A stretch of 64,000 bases of DNA from G963665085 sp963665085 (GTDB lineage: Bacteria > Bacteroidota > Bacteroidia > Bacteroidales > JAAAOM01). The notes below the pieces were generated by a model that saw only the letters and a program-made list of their open reading frames with translations, searched no databases and was not told the DNA's origin. The translations under genes were made by a program, and so were the position numbers. This document shows, one piece after another, positions 34,954 through 42,265 of the stretch; within the stretch, counting starts at the first letter, position 1; the number at the start of each line of letters is the position of its first letter. The DNA is taken from positions 3,844,001-3,908,000 of the forward strand of contig CAXXXS010000001.1 in the NCBI GenBank assembly GCA_963665085.2, written 5' to 3'.

Positions 34954-35823
34954 TCAGAGGTTTTGTCCTTTTCTGAAAGATAAAGGAGTTTTACCTGTTT
35001 CAGATTTAAACATTTTAATAAAATAGGAGGTGTTAATGAATCCCAGTTCCAATGCGATTTCAGAGACAGGAGAGTCAGAAAGGACAAGGAGTTTTTTTGC
35101 TTCAGTTATTATCTTTACAGATATGTATTTTTTTGCACTGATTCCTAAAAACGATTTAGATAAATCATTTAAATGTCCCGTGGATATATTGAGCTTATCT
35201 GCATAATAAGATACGTGATGTTCATCTTTATATTTCTTAGATAGTAAGTTAATAAATTTAGAGATATGTCGGTTTGGTCCTGTATGATTTCTATGTGACT
35301 CTGACGCGTTAAATTTTCTATTTAGCCAAATAAGTGCCTGGTATAACAATGCACGCAATATATGTTCGTCGTTTTTTTTGAAATTCTTTATCTCATGCTC
35401 TATATTCTCAAAAATATCAACGATGCTTATTGTATCTGTTTCATTAAGTCTTAATGAATAATTTTTTAAATCTCGATTGAAATAGAGTAACTTGTCAACA
35501 AACTCATTATCACTAAAAAAAGAAACAAGAAATGCTTTTTCAAAGATGAGGACATAACCAGTAGGGACTTTATTAAAGATCCATTTTCGGTTTTGTCCCG
35601 GTAAAGAAAAAACAACAAGCCCATTTTTTAATTCATACTTTTTTCCATCTAAAATGAATTGACCTTCTCCTTCAGTAATCAATGTAATATCGTAATAAGA
35701 CAAGTGATGGAAGCTATCTGAATGAATATATTTCTCTAACGATTCCAGCCGTATTAAATCGATTAATAGATTTTTGCCGTATTTCGTTTTGTGAAAATCA
35801 ATCTTCTTGCTTCTTATCTTCAT
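34954..35823 (-). CDS. AraC-family transcriptional regulator
   Basis: This 289-residue protein has an N-terminal cupin-like sensing domain (about 20-140; LITEGEGQFILDGKKYELKN) and a C-terminal AraC double HTH (about 185-287). The second HTH carries the typical SEIALELGFINTSYFIKMFKSETGKTP. The effector is unknown. It begins just beyond an attC-like element after lspA, so it may be an independent cassette rather than a regulator of its neighbours. Confidence 0.87.
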   Translation of the reverse strand: MKIRSKKIDFHKTKYGKNLLIDLIRLESLEKYIHSDSFHHLSYYDITLITEGEGQFILDGKKYELKNGLVVFSLPGQNRKWIFNKVPTGYVLIFEKAFLVSFFSDNEFVDKLLYFNRDLKNYSLRLNETDTISIVDIFENIEHEIKNFKKNDEHILRALLYQALIWLNRKFNASESHRNHTGPNRHISKFINLLSKKYKDEHHVSYYADKLNISTGHLNDLSKSFLGISAKKYISVKIITEAKKLLVLSDSPVSEIALELGFINTSYFIKMFKSETGKTPLSFRKGQNL

Positions 35824-35839
35824 TGTTTTCTTGCGGACG

Positions 35840-35925
35840 TTGCTTGATAATTGTGAGATAGGAACGGGTTAGCCCTAATATTCTATCACTTAACCATGCT
35901 TTATAACACCAGTTGACAGCTGGGC
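35840..35925 (-). repeat. attC-like element S6 (diverged)
   Basis: Immediately after the lspA stop, the minus strand reads TTATAAAGCATGG, TTAAGTGATAGAAT, and then GGGCTAACCCG and TATCTCAC. The first part matches S4 (CTATAAAGCATGGAAAGGTGATGAAAT) closely. It can form an inner stem (GTGATAG with CTATCTCAC). It is shorter and more decayed than the 130-bp elements. Confidence 0.42.
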
Positions 35926-36444
35926 TTATTGTTTGTCAGCTGTAGCTATTTTTAATTTTTTTTGTTTGAAATATAAATCATACATAATCAAAAAGAATCC
36001 TATTGTCACAGAAATATCAGCCATGTTTACAATTCCTGTATGGAACAAAACAAAATCAAAGTATAAAAAGTCAGTCACAGAACCATATAGTATTCTATCA
36101 AAGATATTACCTAATCCACCGCCAATTAAGAAACTTAACCCAATATTGAAAAGGTTGAAAGCATTCTGGCTTTTTAATAAGTAATAAAGAGCATATCCAA
36201 TTACAATTAAAGGTAAAATAATCATTAAAATTTTATATATCGGTCGGGGAATTGAATTTCCAAATCCTAAAAATGCTCCCTTATTCTCTACCTTTGTTAG
36301 AATTAGATAATTACTTACTACATTAATCTGTTCATTATATTCTAATTTTTGCCTGACAATATTTTTTGAAATCTGATCACAGCTAATATTTGAAACTAAT
36401 ATTCCAATAATGAGTAAATTCCTAAATATTCTTTTTGCTTTCAT
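35926..36444 (-). CDS. lspA: Signal peptidase II (lipoprotein signal peptidase)
   Basis: This 172-residue protein has four membrane segments. The LspA motifs are present: an N-terminal CDQISK (Asp), NKGAFLGFG, GGGLGNIFDR with the first catalytic Asp near 118, and NMADIS with the second near 139. It removes the signal peptide from lipid-modified prolipoproteins. The position in an accessory region, followed by an attC-like element, suggests a second, mobile copy rather than the housekeeping gene, although that cannot be checked here. A phage or antibiotic (globomycin) tolerance function is conceivable. Confidence 0.88.
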   Translation of the reverse strand: MKAKRIFRNLLIIGILVSNISCDQISKNIVRQKLEYNEQINVVSNYLILTKVENKGAFLGFGNSIPRPIYKILMIILPLIVIGYALYYLLKSQNAFNLFNIGLSFLIGGGLGNIFDRILYGSVTDFLYFDFVLFHTGIVNMADISVTIGFFLIMYDLYFKQKKLKIATADKQ

Positions 36445-36549
36445 CTCGTAATTTATTACTTAGTCTAATGTGATAAACCTTTTAAATAATTAATCTTCAA
36501 TAAATAACCTAAATACATCTATGCCCAAATCTACCAACTTTTTATTGAT

Positions 36550-37944
36550 TTAATCAATTATATTTTTTATCCATGTTTTAATATCATCAAGCACCATTGG
36601 AGATATAGTTTCTTCAATAGTAGAATATTCGCTGGGACTTCCAGTACTGCACTCTTGAAATAAATGATTAAGGTTTGGATATTCGATAATTTCCACATTT
36701 TTGTTCTCCGTGTTTTGAAATGCATTTTCTATTGCTGATAAGTTATCTTCAGAATCAACCTGTAAATCTTTATTTCCATTTAAGAACAATGCCGGACACT
36801 TTACTTTTTCGAGATATTCGGTAGGATTATAATTTAGAGCATATATCATCCACAGTGTTGCATATTCAGAGATATAATAATCTACGAATGCTTTTACGCC
36901 ACCATCCTTTTTTACAAGCTTTTTGTGTTTTTTAGTTTCTTTTTTAATGTATTTTGATAGTTGTTTCTTTAACACATCAATATCTTCAGCATTTTTAATC
37001 ATGTCCATAACTTTGTCTGCAATGTTTTTATTCATTGCTATTTTTTCATCAGATTCTCCTTCTGCTCTTGATATTAATTCATTTTGCTTTAAAACAATTT
37101 CTTTAAGAGAAACTCCGGGGGCAGCTAATGCTACAATAAAACAGACATCTTTATTCCCTGAAGCTACCATGGGGGCTATCATTCCCCCTTCACTATGTCC
37201 GATAAGCCCAATTTTGTTGATGTTAATTTCAGTCCTTGTTTTTAAATATTCAATAGCAGAATTTACATCACTGGCAAAATCGGCCGTTGTTGCGCATTCA
37301 TGACAACCCGTAGACTCACCAAATCCTCTGTCATCGTATCGTAAAACAGCAATACCATTTCGGGTTAAGTAATCAGAAAGAACAAGGAAAGGTTTATGCC
37401 GTGCTAGTTCTTCATCACGATTTTGAGGTCCGCTCCCCGAGATTAAAATTACTGCAGGATATTTTCCTTCTTTACCAGGTAAGCTCAATGTGCCAGCCAG
37501 GGTAATACTATCGCTGTTGTTGGTAAACCTAATATCCTCAGTGTAATAAGGTAATGGGAGAACAGGTTCTTGAGCCCGTTTAAAAACTGGTTTCTCAATT
37601 TCTTCTCTTGTGAAAACCAAAGGAAATTCCATCCCAAATTGTTTGAAAGTACCCTGTATATCGGCTCCTGTAAAAGTACCACTATAATTAAATAAGCCGA
37701 GTAACGCTTTTGTTGTATACGTTGAATCTTTTAATTTGGTACTTTTCATCTCAAAACCATCTGGTGTTTGGTCGATACTATATAAAGTAGTTTTATAGCC
37801 TCTTTTTGTTTGTTCAATATCAAGAGTTAGACGAAGAGATTCTCCTTGAGGATCAAGTAAGCCATGCCATTTTCCTGTAATGTCTTGTGCGTTACTTTGT
37901 AATGTGATAAGTAATAAGAATAATAGAATGTAGCGTGTTTTCAT
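36550..37944 (-). CDS. Exported alpha/beta-hydrolase (dipeptidyl-peptidase/esterase-like)
   Basis: The frame is open from 38055, but the ATG at 37944 (MKTRYILLFLLLITLQ) begins a clear signal peptide, giving 464 residues. An N-terminal beta-sandwich of about 100 residues (DITGKWHGLLDPQGESLRL) is followed by an alpha/beta-hydrolase domain. The oxyanion-hole region is ISGSGPQNRDEE, with GHSEGG as the nucleophile elbow, an LNGNKDLQVD acidic region and a final NLNHLFQE His. Similar proteins act as exported peptidases or acyl-hydrolases; the substrate is unknown. Confidence 0.82.
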   Translation of the reverse strand: MKTRYILLFLLLITLQSNAQDITGKWHGLLDPQGESLRLTLDIEQTKRGYKTTLYSIDQTPDGFEMKSTKLKDSTYTTKALLGLFNYSGTFTGADIQGTFKQFGMEFPLVFTREEIEKPVFKRAQEPVLPLPYYTEDIRFTNNSDSITLAGTLSLPGKEGKYPAVILISGSGPQNRDEELARHKPFLVLSDYLTRNGIAVLRYDDRGFGESTGCHECATTADFASDVNSAIEYLKTRTEININKIGLIGHSEGGMIAPMVASGNKDVCFIVALAAPGVSLKEIVLKQNELISRAEGESDEKIAMNKNIADKVMDMIKNAEDIDVLKKQLSKYIKKETKKHKKLVKKDGGVKAFVDYYISEYATLWMIYALNYNPTEYLEKVKCPALFLNGNKDLQVDSEDNLSAIENAFQNTENKNVEIIEYPNLNHLFQECSTGSPSEYSTIEETISPMVLDDIKTWIKNIID

Positions 37945-38055
37945 AATTGGGATATTATTAAATGTTTGTTGTTGAATTTTTTTTAAGAAGAGATTATTTA
38001 GAACAATAAATATATTTTGAGTTTGCTGTATTTCACCATCAGACATTTTTTTCAA

Positions 38056-38461
38056 TATTGCACAACGCCTTTATTGTAAATACTGTCATTGAAGAATTGA
38101 GATTCTGTCTATTTCTTATAGGAATTACCTTTAAATGTAATAGCAAAAAACTTATACAATGACTGCTTTGACAAAGGAATTGGATTGAAGAAAGAATTGT
38201 TCGGTTTTTTCTCATAAATCTGAGGTGAATTAATTTTTACTCCTGGAGAATTCTACCAATTTTTTGATGATTCTTTAAACAGTACACAAGAATCAATGAA
38301 TGTAGAACAAATAAGTATTAGTAGAAAAACGAGTTTATTCATAATTTTTGTCATATGACGATTTATTAATCAATATTGTTACAACTAAATCGTAATGATC
38401 TGGAATTATATTTTTAAGGTCATATAGAATTCTTCACGGTTTTAGATGGACAAATAAAATG
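38056..38461 (-). pseudogene. Degraded lipoprotein gene and non-coding remainder
   Basis: From ATG 38342 the minus strand reads a lipoprotein start (LVFLLILICSTFIDSC), but a TAG stops it after 29 residues (SKNW, about 38253). Fragments of coding-like sequence continue in other frames down to about 38060 without a usable frame. I take it for the remains of a small lipoprotein gene. A dispersed 103-bp repeat begins right after this stretch at 38462. Confidence 0.4.
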
Positions 38462-38564
38462 GACAGCACCGTTTTCAAAAACCGACACGTGCATTTTTAA
38501 AAACCCTCAGCATCATTTTTGAAAATCGTCATGTGCATTTTTTAAAATGGACGTGTCCGTTTTT
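38462..38564 (+). repeat. Dispersed 103-bp hairpin repeat, copy B
   Basis: This is the second of three 103-bp copies (GACAGCA to GTCCGTTTTT). Its arms ACCGACACGTGCATTTTTAA and the reverse of TTAAAATGGACGTGTCCG pair over most of their length. It ends nine bases from the stop of the minus-strand lysE-like gene. On that strand it would therefore form the 3' end of the transcript, consistent with a terminator or 3'-UTR element. Confidence 0.8.
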
Positions 38565-38572
38565 AATATATT

Positions 38573-39217
38573 TTATTTGTCAATAATTCTTTTCGAAAAC
38601 GCAATAGTCAATCCAATCCCAATCATTAATGAACCTGTTACTCTATTGAATATCTTTCTGAATGAAACTAATTGGAAAAGTTTATTAATTTTTAATCCTA
38701 ATACTCCATATATCATATAACACCCAAAAGCTACAATTCCCAAAGTAATAAATACAATTATAAACTCATTCGCCGAAGTATTATTTATATTTATAAATTG
38801 AGGAAATAAAGCTGTAAAGAAAATTATTCCTTTTGCATTGCCAACTGCAATAAAAAATCCATCAAAGAATAATCTAGAATTCTTTCTGCTTAATTTTTGT
38901 TTTGTTTCAAAGATGTTATTTTCATCTGGTTCTATTGGTTCAAATATCATTTTTAGGCCAATATAAACGAGGTAAAGCACCCCAATCCATTTTATTATAT
39001 TAAAAATTACTCCTGATGTTATTAATATGATGCCTAATCCTAATAATGATATTAAAGCCATTAAAAGATTTCCAATCAAATTTCCCAGCCCACTATATAT
39101 AGTTTTACTGATACCATGATTTGCCCCATGATTAAGCGCTAATAACATACTTGGACCTGGGATGATTGTAGCAAGGAAAAGAATTGAAAAATAAGCTAAA
39201 AAGTAACTAATTGTCAT
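38573..39217 (-). CDS. LysE/RhtB-family amino-acid exporter
   Basis: This 214-residue membrane protein has about six helices and the family N-terminus FLATIIPGPSMLLALNHGAN (residues 15-34), followed by GISKTIYSGLGNLIGNLLMA. LysE/RhtB proteins export amino acids such as homoserine, threonine or lysine; the substrate here is unknown. It follows the M28 peptidase gene by about 107 bp, in which a decayed CTAATAATGTGT core lies. Confidence 0.85.
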   Translation of the reverse strand: MTISYFLAYFSILFLATIIPGPSMLLALNHGANHGISKTIYSGLGNLIGNLLMALISLLGLGIILITSGVIFNIIKWIGVLYLVYIGLKMIFEPIEPDENNIFETKQKLSRKNSRLFFDGFFIAVGNAKGIIFFTALFPQFININNTSANEFIIVFITLGIVAFGCYMIYGVLGLKINKLFQLVSFRKIFNRVTGSLMIGIGLTIAFSKRIIDK

Positions 39218-39324
39218 ATTTTAAAGTTTTGTATTGAATTATAATTCTATTAAAAAGCTATAACCACCCGAATAAGCATTTTTCCGGCTATTATTTTTAC
39301 ACATTATTAGCCCTCGTTGATATT

Positions 39325-40218
39325 TCATTTAATCATTTTTGTTATTATCTCACTAATTATATTTATTCGATTAAAGTCAATCTGTTTGTCTCGTTTTGAG
39401 TGTATGTTTTTGATGTAAAATCCACCTGGAATTATTGATTTTGACGCAAAACTAAGATTCAACGCTCCATTTCGTTTAAAAGAATAATTATCTGATGCAG
39501 GCAAATCCATTTTGACTGTTTTGCAGTCTCCAAATTCGTCAATTAATGCATCTTTAAAAGAATTCAGATATTCAGACTTACCATTGGATATAATTAATGG
39601 GACATTTCCAGTTCCTCCAATGCAATCAATTGAGAATACTTTACAGGAATCATTAATTAAATTATTTTTCTTTAAATACTTATAGTGTGCCCTTGAACCC
39701 AATAAACCAATCTCTTCATTATCTACAAATATCAGCTTAGCATTTTTAATTTCCGATTTTTGAAATTTCTCTGCCAGTTTTAGTAAAGCTACAACTCCGC
39801 TTGTGTTGTCATCAAGATTTCTACTATTTGGAATAAATATTGTAAACATTGACACTCCTAATGCCAGAATAATCATTTTATCAAGATAAGGCATTATATC
39901 CGTAAATAATCCAGATAAAAGTGGAATCGACAAACCTATTAGAAACATAATCAATAATTGTCTGTTAATTCCGAATAATTTTAAAGTCCAGTTAAACCAA
40001 AAAGGTAAAACTGTACCTGTGTCATAGTGGGCAATAAAAATATAATCAGGATTATCATTTTTAGTCTCTATATTAACTGATTTTATTAATCTCCCCAATT
40101 TCTTTTGTTTAGTGTCAAATCCATAACTTTTAAGTTCTGTGTCAATATGCTCTAAAAAACGTTTCTTATCAGAACGTTTAAATCGTTTTTTAATTTTTAA
40201 TAATTCTTCCATTTTCAA
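39325..40218 (-). CDS. M28-family zinc aminopeptidase with a membrane insert
   Basis: This 297-residue protein has the M28 metal-site motifs: HYDTG near 64-68 (first His), NLDDNTSGV near 138-146 (Asp), DNEEIGLLGS near 166-175 (Glu-Glu) and a later IDCIGG (Asp). Two hydrophobic helices (about 85-107 and 110-127) are inserted between the first two motifs, which anchors the active site at the membrane. No signal peptide was seen. It is flanked by attC-like sites on both sides (S3 upstream, a decayed one downstream), as a single-gene cassette would be. Confidence 0.8.
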   Translation of the reverse strand: MKMEELLKIKKRFKRSDKKRFLEHIDTELKSYGFDTKQKKLGRLIKSVNIETKNDNPDYIFIAHYDTGTVLPFWFNWTLKLFGINRQLLIMFLIGLSIPLLSGLFTDIMPYLDKMIILALGVSMFTIFIPNSRNLDDNTSGVVALLKLAEKFQKSEIKNAKLIFVDNEEIGLLGSRAHYKYLKKNNLINDSCKVFSIDCIGGTGNVPLIISNGKSEYLNSFKDALIDEFGDCKTVKMDLPASDNYSFKRNGALNLSFASKSIIPGGFYIKNIHSKRDKQIDFNRINIISEIITKMIK

Positions 40219-40245
40219 CTTGCTATTTCATTTGCATCAATGATT

Positions 40246-40375
40246 GCTAACGGCTTAATGTATGCATTGCAGCGGATTGCGTGTTAGTTAGTATCAAGCC
40301 AAGATGGTGCTGGAGCGTGCGAAAAACTTTGAAATTTACCACCTTCACCGCAATTACGTATAACACTTTGTTAGC
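40246..40375 (-). repeat. attC-like palindromic element S3 (130 bp)
   Basis: On the minus strand it begins CGCTAACAAAGTG, 11 bases beyond the stop of the Rpn-type gene, and ends CCGTTAGC. It is exactly 130 bp, the same as S1 without its intron and S2. The arms pair imperfectly (TTATACGTAATTGCGG with the reverse of GATTGCG...TGCATACATTAA). The inner GGTGGTAAATTTCAAAGTTT and TCGC motifs are shared with S2. Core heptamers are near, but not identical to, the RYYYAAC/GTTRRRY consensus. Confidence 0.6.
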
Positions 40376-40385
40376 GGTTCGGGCA

Positions 40386-41261
40386 TTATAACACTTCGAT
40401 TTCCGCTCTTGATAGTCCTGTAGATTTTATAATAATATCAATATCGACACCATTATTCTTAAAATTCTTTGCAATCTCTTTATCTCTTTCCTTTTTAACC
40501 CTATCCTCCGCATCTATTTTAAGAGTCAATATCCGACTTGCTTCATTTCTTAAATTTTTGAGATGTTGAAAATAACTCTTTTGTTCCTCTTCGGGTAATA
40601 TATCAACTCGCCACAATTCTTTTGCTTGGGTTATACCTTTAGCAGTAAAATTATCTTTAATCTCGTTGTTTTTTAAGTAATAAATCCACTGGTCTAAAGT
40701 ATCTTTTGCTGTATCATCAAATTGATTAACCTTAATCACAAAATATTCAGGAAAAATCTGTGCAGGTTCAATTTTTCCACCTAACATTTCAGTCTGTTTT
40801 TCCGAAAGCATTAGTTTATCAGCTTTATGAATCCCAATAAAATCAGTTTTGCCGTGATACACATAGTCATCACCTTGTCCTAAATCAAAATAAACAATAT
40901 TTATCGAATAGACTTTCTTAATGTTTTGATAAGGCTCTCCAACTGATATATATTCAGTTATCGCTTTTGATGTTCCATAAGACATTCTATGGAAATAATC
41001 ATACTCGTTTTGGTTTTGTATCTCGATGATTACTAATTCTCCCTTTGAGTTTTTGACTAAAATATCTACTCGGTTATATTTATCTGAATCAAGTCGTTGG
41101 TTGCTTTCACTCTCAAGAATATCCTGAATCAGAATATCTTCATTTAAAAGTTCGGATAAGAAACCTTCAAGCACGGTAAAATCAGCTTTGTTTCTCAAAA
41201 GTCTTTTTATAGCCCAATCAAACCGTATTAAGTTTCTATTATTCATTTTTTCGTTTTGCAC
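40386..41261 (-). CDS. Rpn-family / PD-(D/E)XK nuclease-type transposase
   Basis: This 291-residue protein has the N-terminal block FDWAIKRLLRNKADFTVLEG (about 14-33) and a PD-(D/E)XK core, with NRVDILVKN and GELVIIEIQNQNE (about 78-103). This is the pattern of the Rpn/PDDEXK_2 family linked to recombination and formerly annotated as transposases. The C-terminus (KNNGVDIDIIIKSTGLSRAEIE) is a typical small HTH-like tail. It is a full-length single gene between two 130-bp attC-like elements, so it moves either by its own means or as a cassette. An alternative start is Met at 41246. Confidence 0.82.
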   Translation of the reverse strand: MQNEKMNNRNLIRFDWAIKRLLRNKADFTVLEGFLSELLNEDILIQDILESESNQRLDSDKYNRVDILVKNSKGELVIIEIQNQNEYDYFHRMSYGTSKAITEYISVGEPYQNIKKVYSINIVYFDLGQGDDYVYHGKTDFIGIHKADKLMLSEKQTEMLGGKIEPAQIFPEYFVIKVNQFDDTAKDTLDQWIYYLKNNEIKDNFTAKGITQAKELWRVDILPEEEQKSYFQHLKNLRNEASRILTLKIDAEDRVKKERDKEIAKNFKNNGVDIDIIIKSTGLSRAEIEVL

Positions 41262-41310
41262 AAAGATAATCTTTTAGCTGATATGCTCATATCGTTTTCA
41301 TAGTCTTGCT

Positions 41311-41440
41311 TTTAACGTTGAGTATATGCGTAGTGGTGGATTTCGGAACTCCTCACTATCAAACCGAGATAGTTTTGATGCGAGAAACAAACCTTGATAT
41401 TTACCACTCTCCCCGCCATTACGTATGACACATTGTTAGC
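41311..41440 (-). repeat. attC-like palindromic element S2 (130 bp)
   Basis: On the minus strand it starts TTGCTAACAATGTG, 15 bases beyond the parE stop, and ends CAACGTTAAA. It lies between parE and the Rpn-type gene. Its first arm (41411-41439) is identical over 29 bases to S1 at 664-692. The arms pair (CATACGTAATGGCGG with the reverse of CCACCACTACGCATA), leaving a variable middle with ATCTCGGTTTGATA. Its layout, length and position fit an attC recombination site, but the family is not proven to recombine. Confidence 0.62.
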
Positions 41441-41454
41441 AACTGCCGATAATT

Positions 41455-41754
41455 TCAGTCATTAAATCTGTTCTCGATATCCATTCTTTGATGAAGAATT
41501 CTAATAATCTCCAAAATTTCATTTTTCTTGTCAATTCTGTAAAAAATGAAATGTGATTTTATTTTAGACCTAAAATAATCTTTCCGAACATAACTAAAAT
41601 CATTCCCTGAATCAGGGTTTTGAGTTAGAAATTCTATTTGGTTCATTATTAGATTGAAATATCTGTCTGCTTGTTCAAGAGACCAATTTTCAAATGTGTA
41701 TAACCATATGTTTTCAAGGTCTTGGCTTGCAAGTTTGCTGATTTTGTATTCCAT
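41455..41754 (-). CDS. parE: ParE-type toxin
   Basis: This 99-residue protein has the ParE/RelE fold pattern: ISKLASQDLENIWLYTFENW (residues 4-23), YFNLIMNQIEFLTQNPDSG (32-50) and the C-terminal SKIKSHFIFYRIDKKNEILEIIRILHQRMD. Members of this group poison DNA gyrase. It shares one base with the stop of parD (TAATG). Its stop is followed 15 bases later by the attC-like element S2. Confidence 0.88.
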   Translation of the reverse strand: MEYKISKLASQDLENIWLYTFENWSLEQADRYFNLIMNQIEFLTQNPDSGNDFSYVRKDYFRSKIKSHFIFYRIDKKNEILEIIRILHQRMDIENRFND

Positions 41755-42002
41755 TACTCAGCCAAATGCTTCTTGTGAATATTTGTCAGAAATTCAGTCT
41801 TGCTAAAACCTTTAACAAATCCAGATTTCTCACCTTTTTTTAGTTCCTTTATTAATTCAGTTTTCTTGGACTCTTCATATTCAAATAGTCTTAAAGCAGC
41901 TCTCACGACTTCACTTGCTGATGTGAATTTCCCTGTCACAACTTGCTTATTTATAAAATTATCAAAGTAATCTCCTAGCAATATCGATGTATTTTTAGCC
42001 AT
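41754..42002 (-). CDS. parD: ParD-type antitoxin
   Basis: This 82-residue protein has a ribbon-helix-helix N-terminus (MAKNTSILLGDYFDNFINKQ...TGKFTSASEVVRAALRLFE) typical of ParD/CopG-like antitoxins and an acidic-basic C-terminus for toxin binding. It overlaps parE by one base in antitoxin-first order. A GCTAAC core with an AATGTAT/ATACATT hairpin lies at 42076-42112, upstream of it, which would be the site of the preceding cassette. Confidence 0.88.
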   Translation of the reverse strand: MAKNTSILLGDYFDNFINKQVVTGKFTSASEVVRAALRLFEYEESKKTELIKELKKGEKSGFVKGFSKTEFLTNIHKKHLAE

Positions 42003-42265
42003 AATTAATAACTTATAGTTTTTTTACAAAAATACCAACTATTGGTATCTAATGCAAGTTTTTTCGTGGTTTTCTGCGATTGTTGCTAACTAAAATGTAT
42101 ATTCACCAAGTACACATACATTGCATATATCCTTTGTTGAAATTTTCAGGTTTTTTGTTTTCAAATATCATTAATCTTGCATAAAATATACTCCTTTTTT
42201 TAGCTTCAAACATTTTTGGCTATAAAGAGAAGTAAACTTAAGTTGTTTCTTTTATTGTTGAGTTA
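42003..42265. other. Intergenic region with a possible half attC-like site
   Basis: This holds the presumed parDE promoter near the antitoxin start. At 42076 there is GCTAACTAAAATGTATATTC, followed by ACATACATT, which resembles the left arm of S3 (GCTAACGGCTTAATGTATGC). The rest of that element is absent. The IS element follows at 42266 with its duplicated target AGTTA at 42261-42265. Confidence 0.35.
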
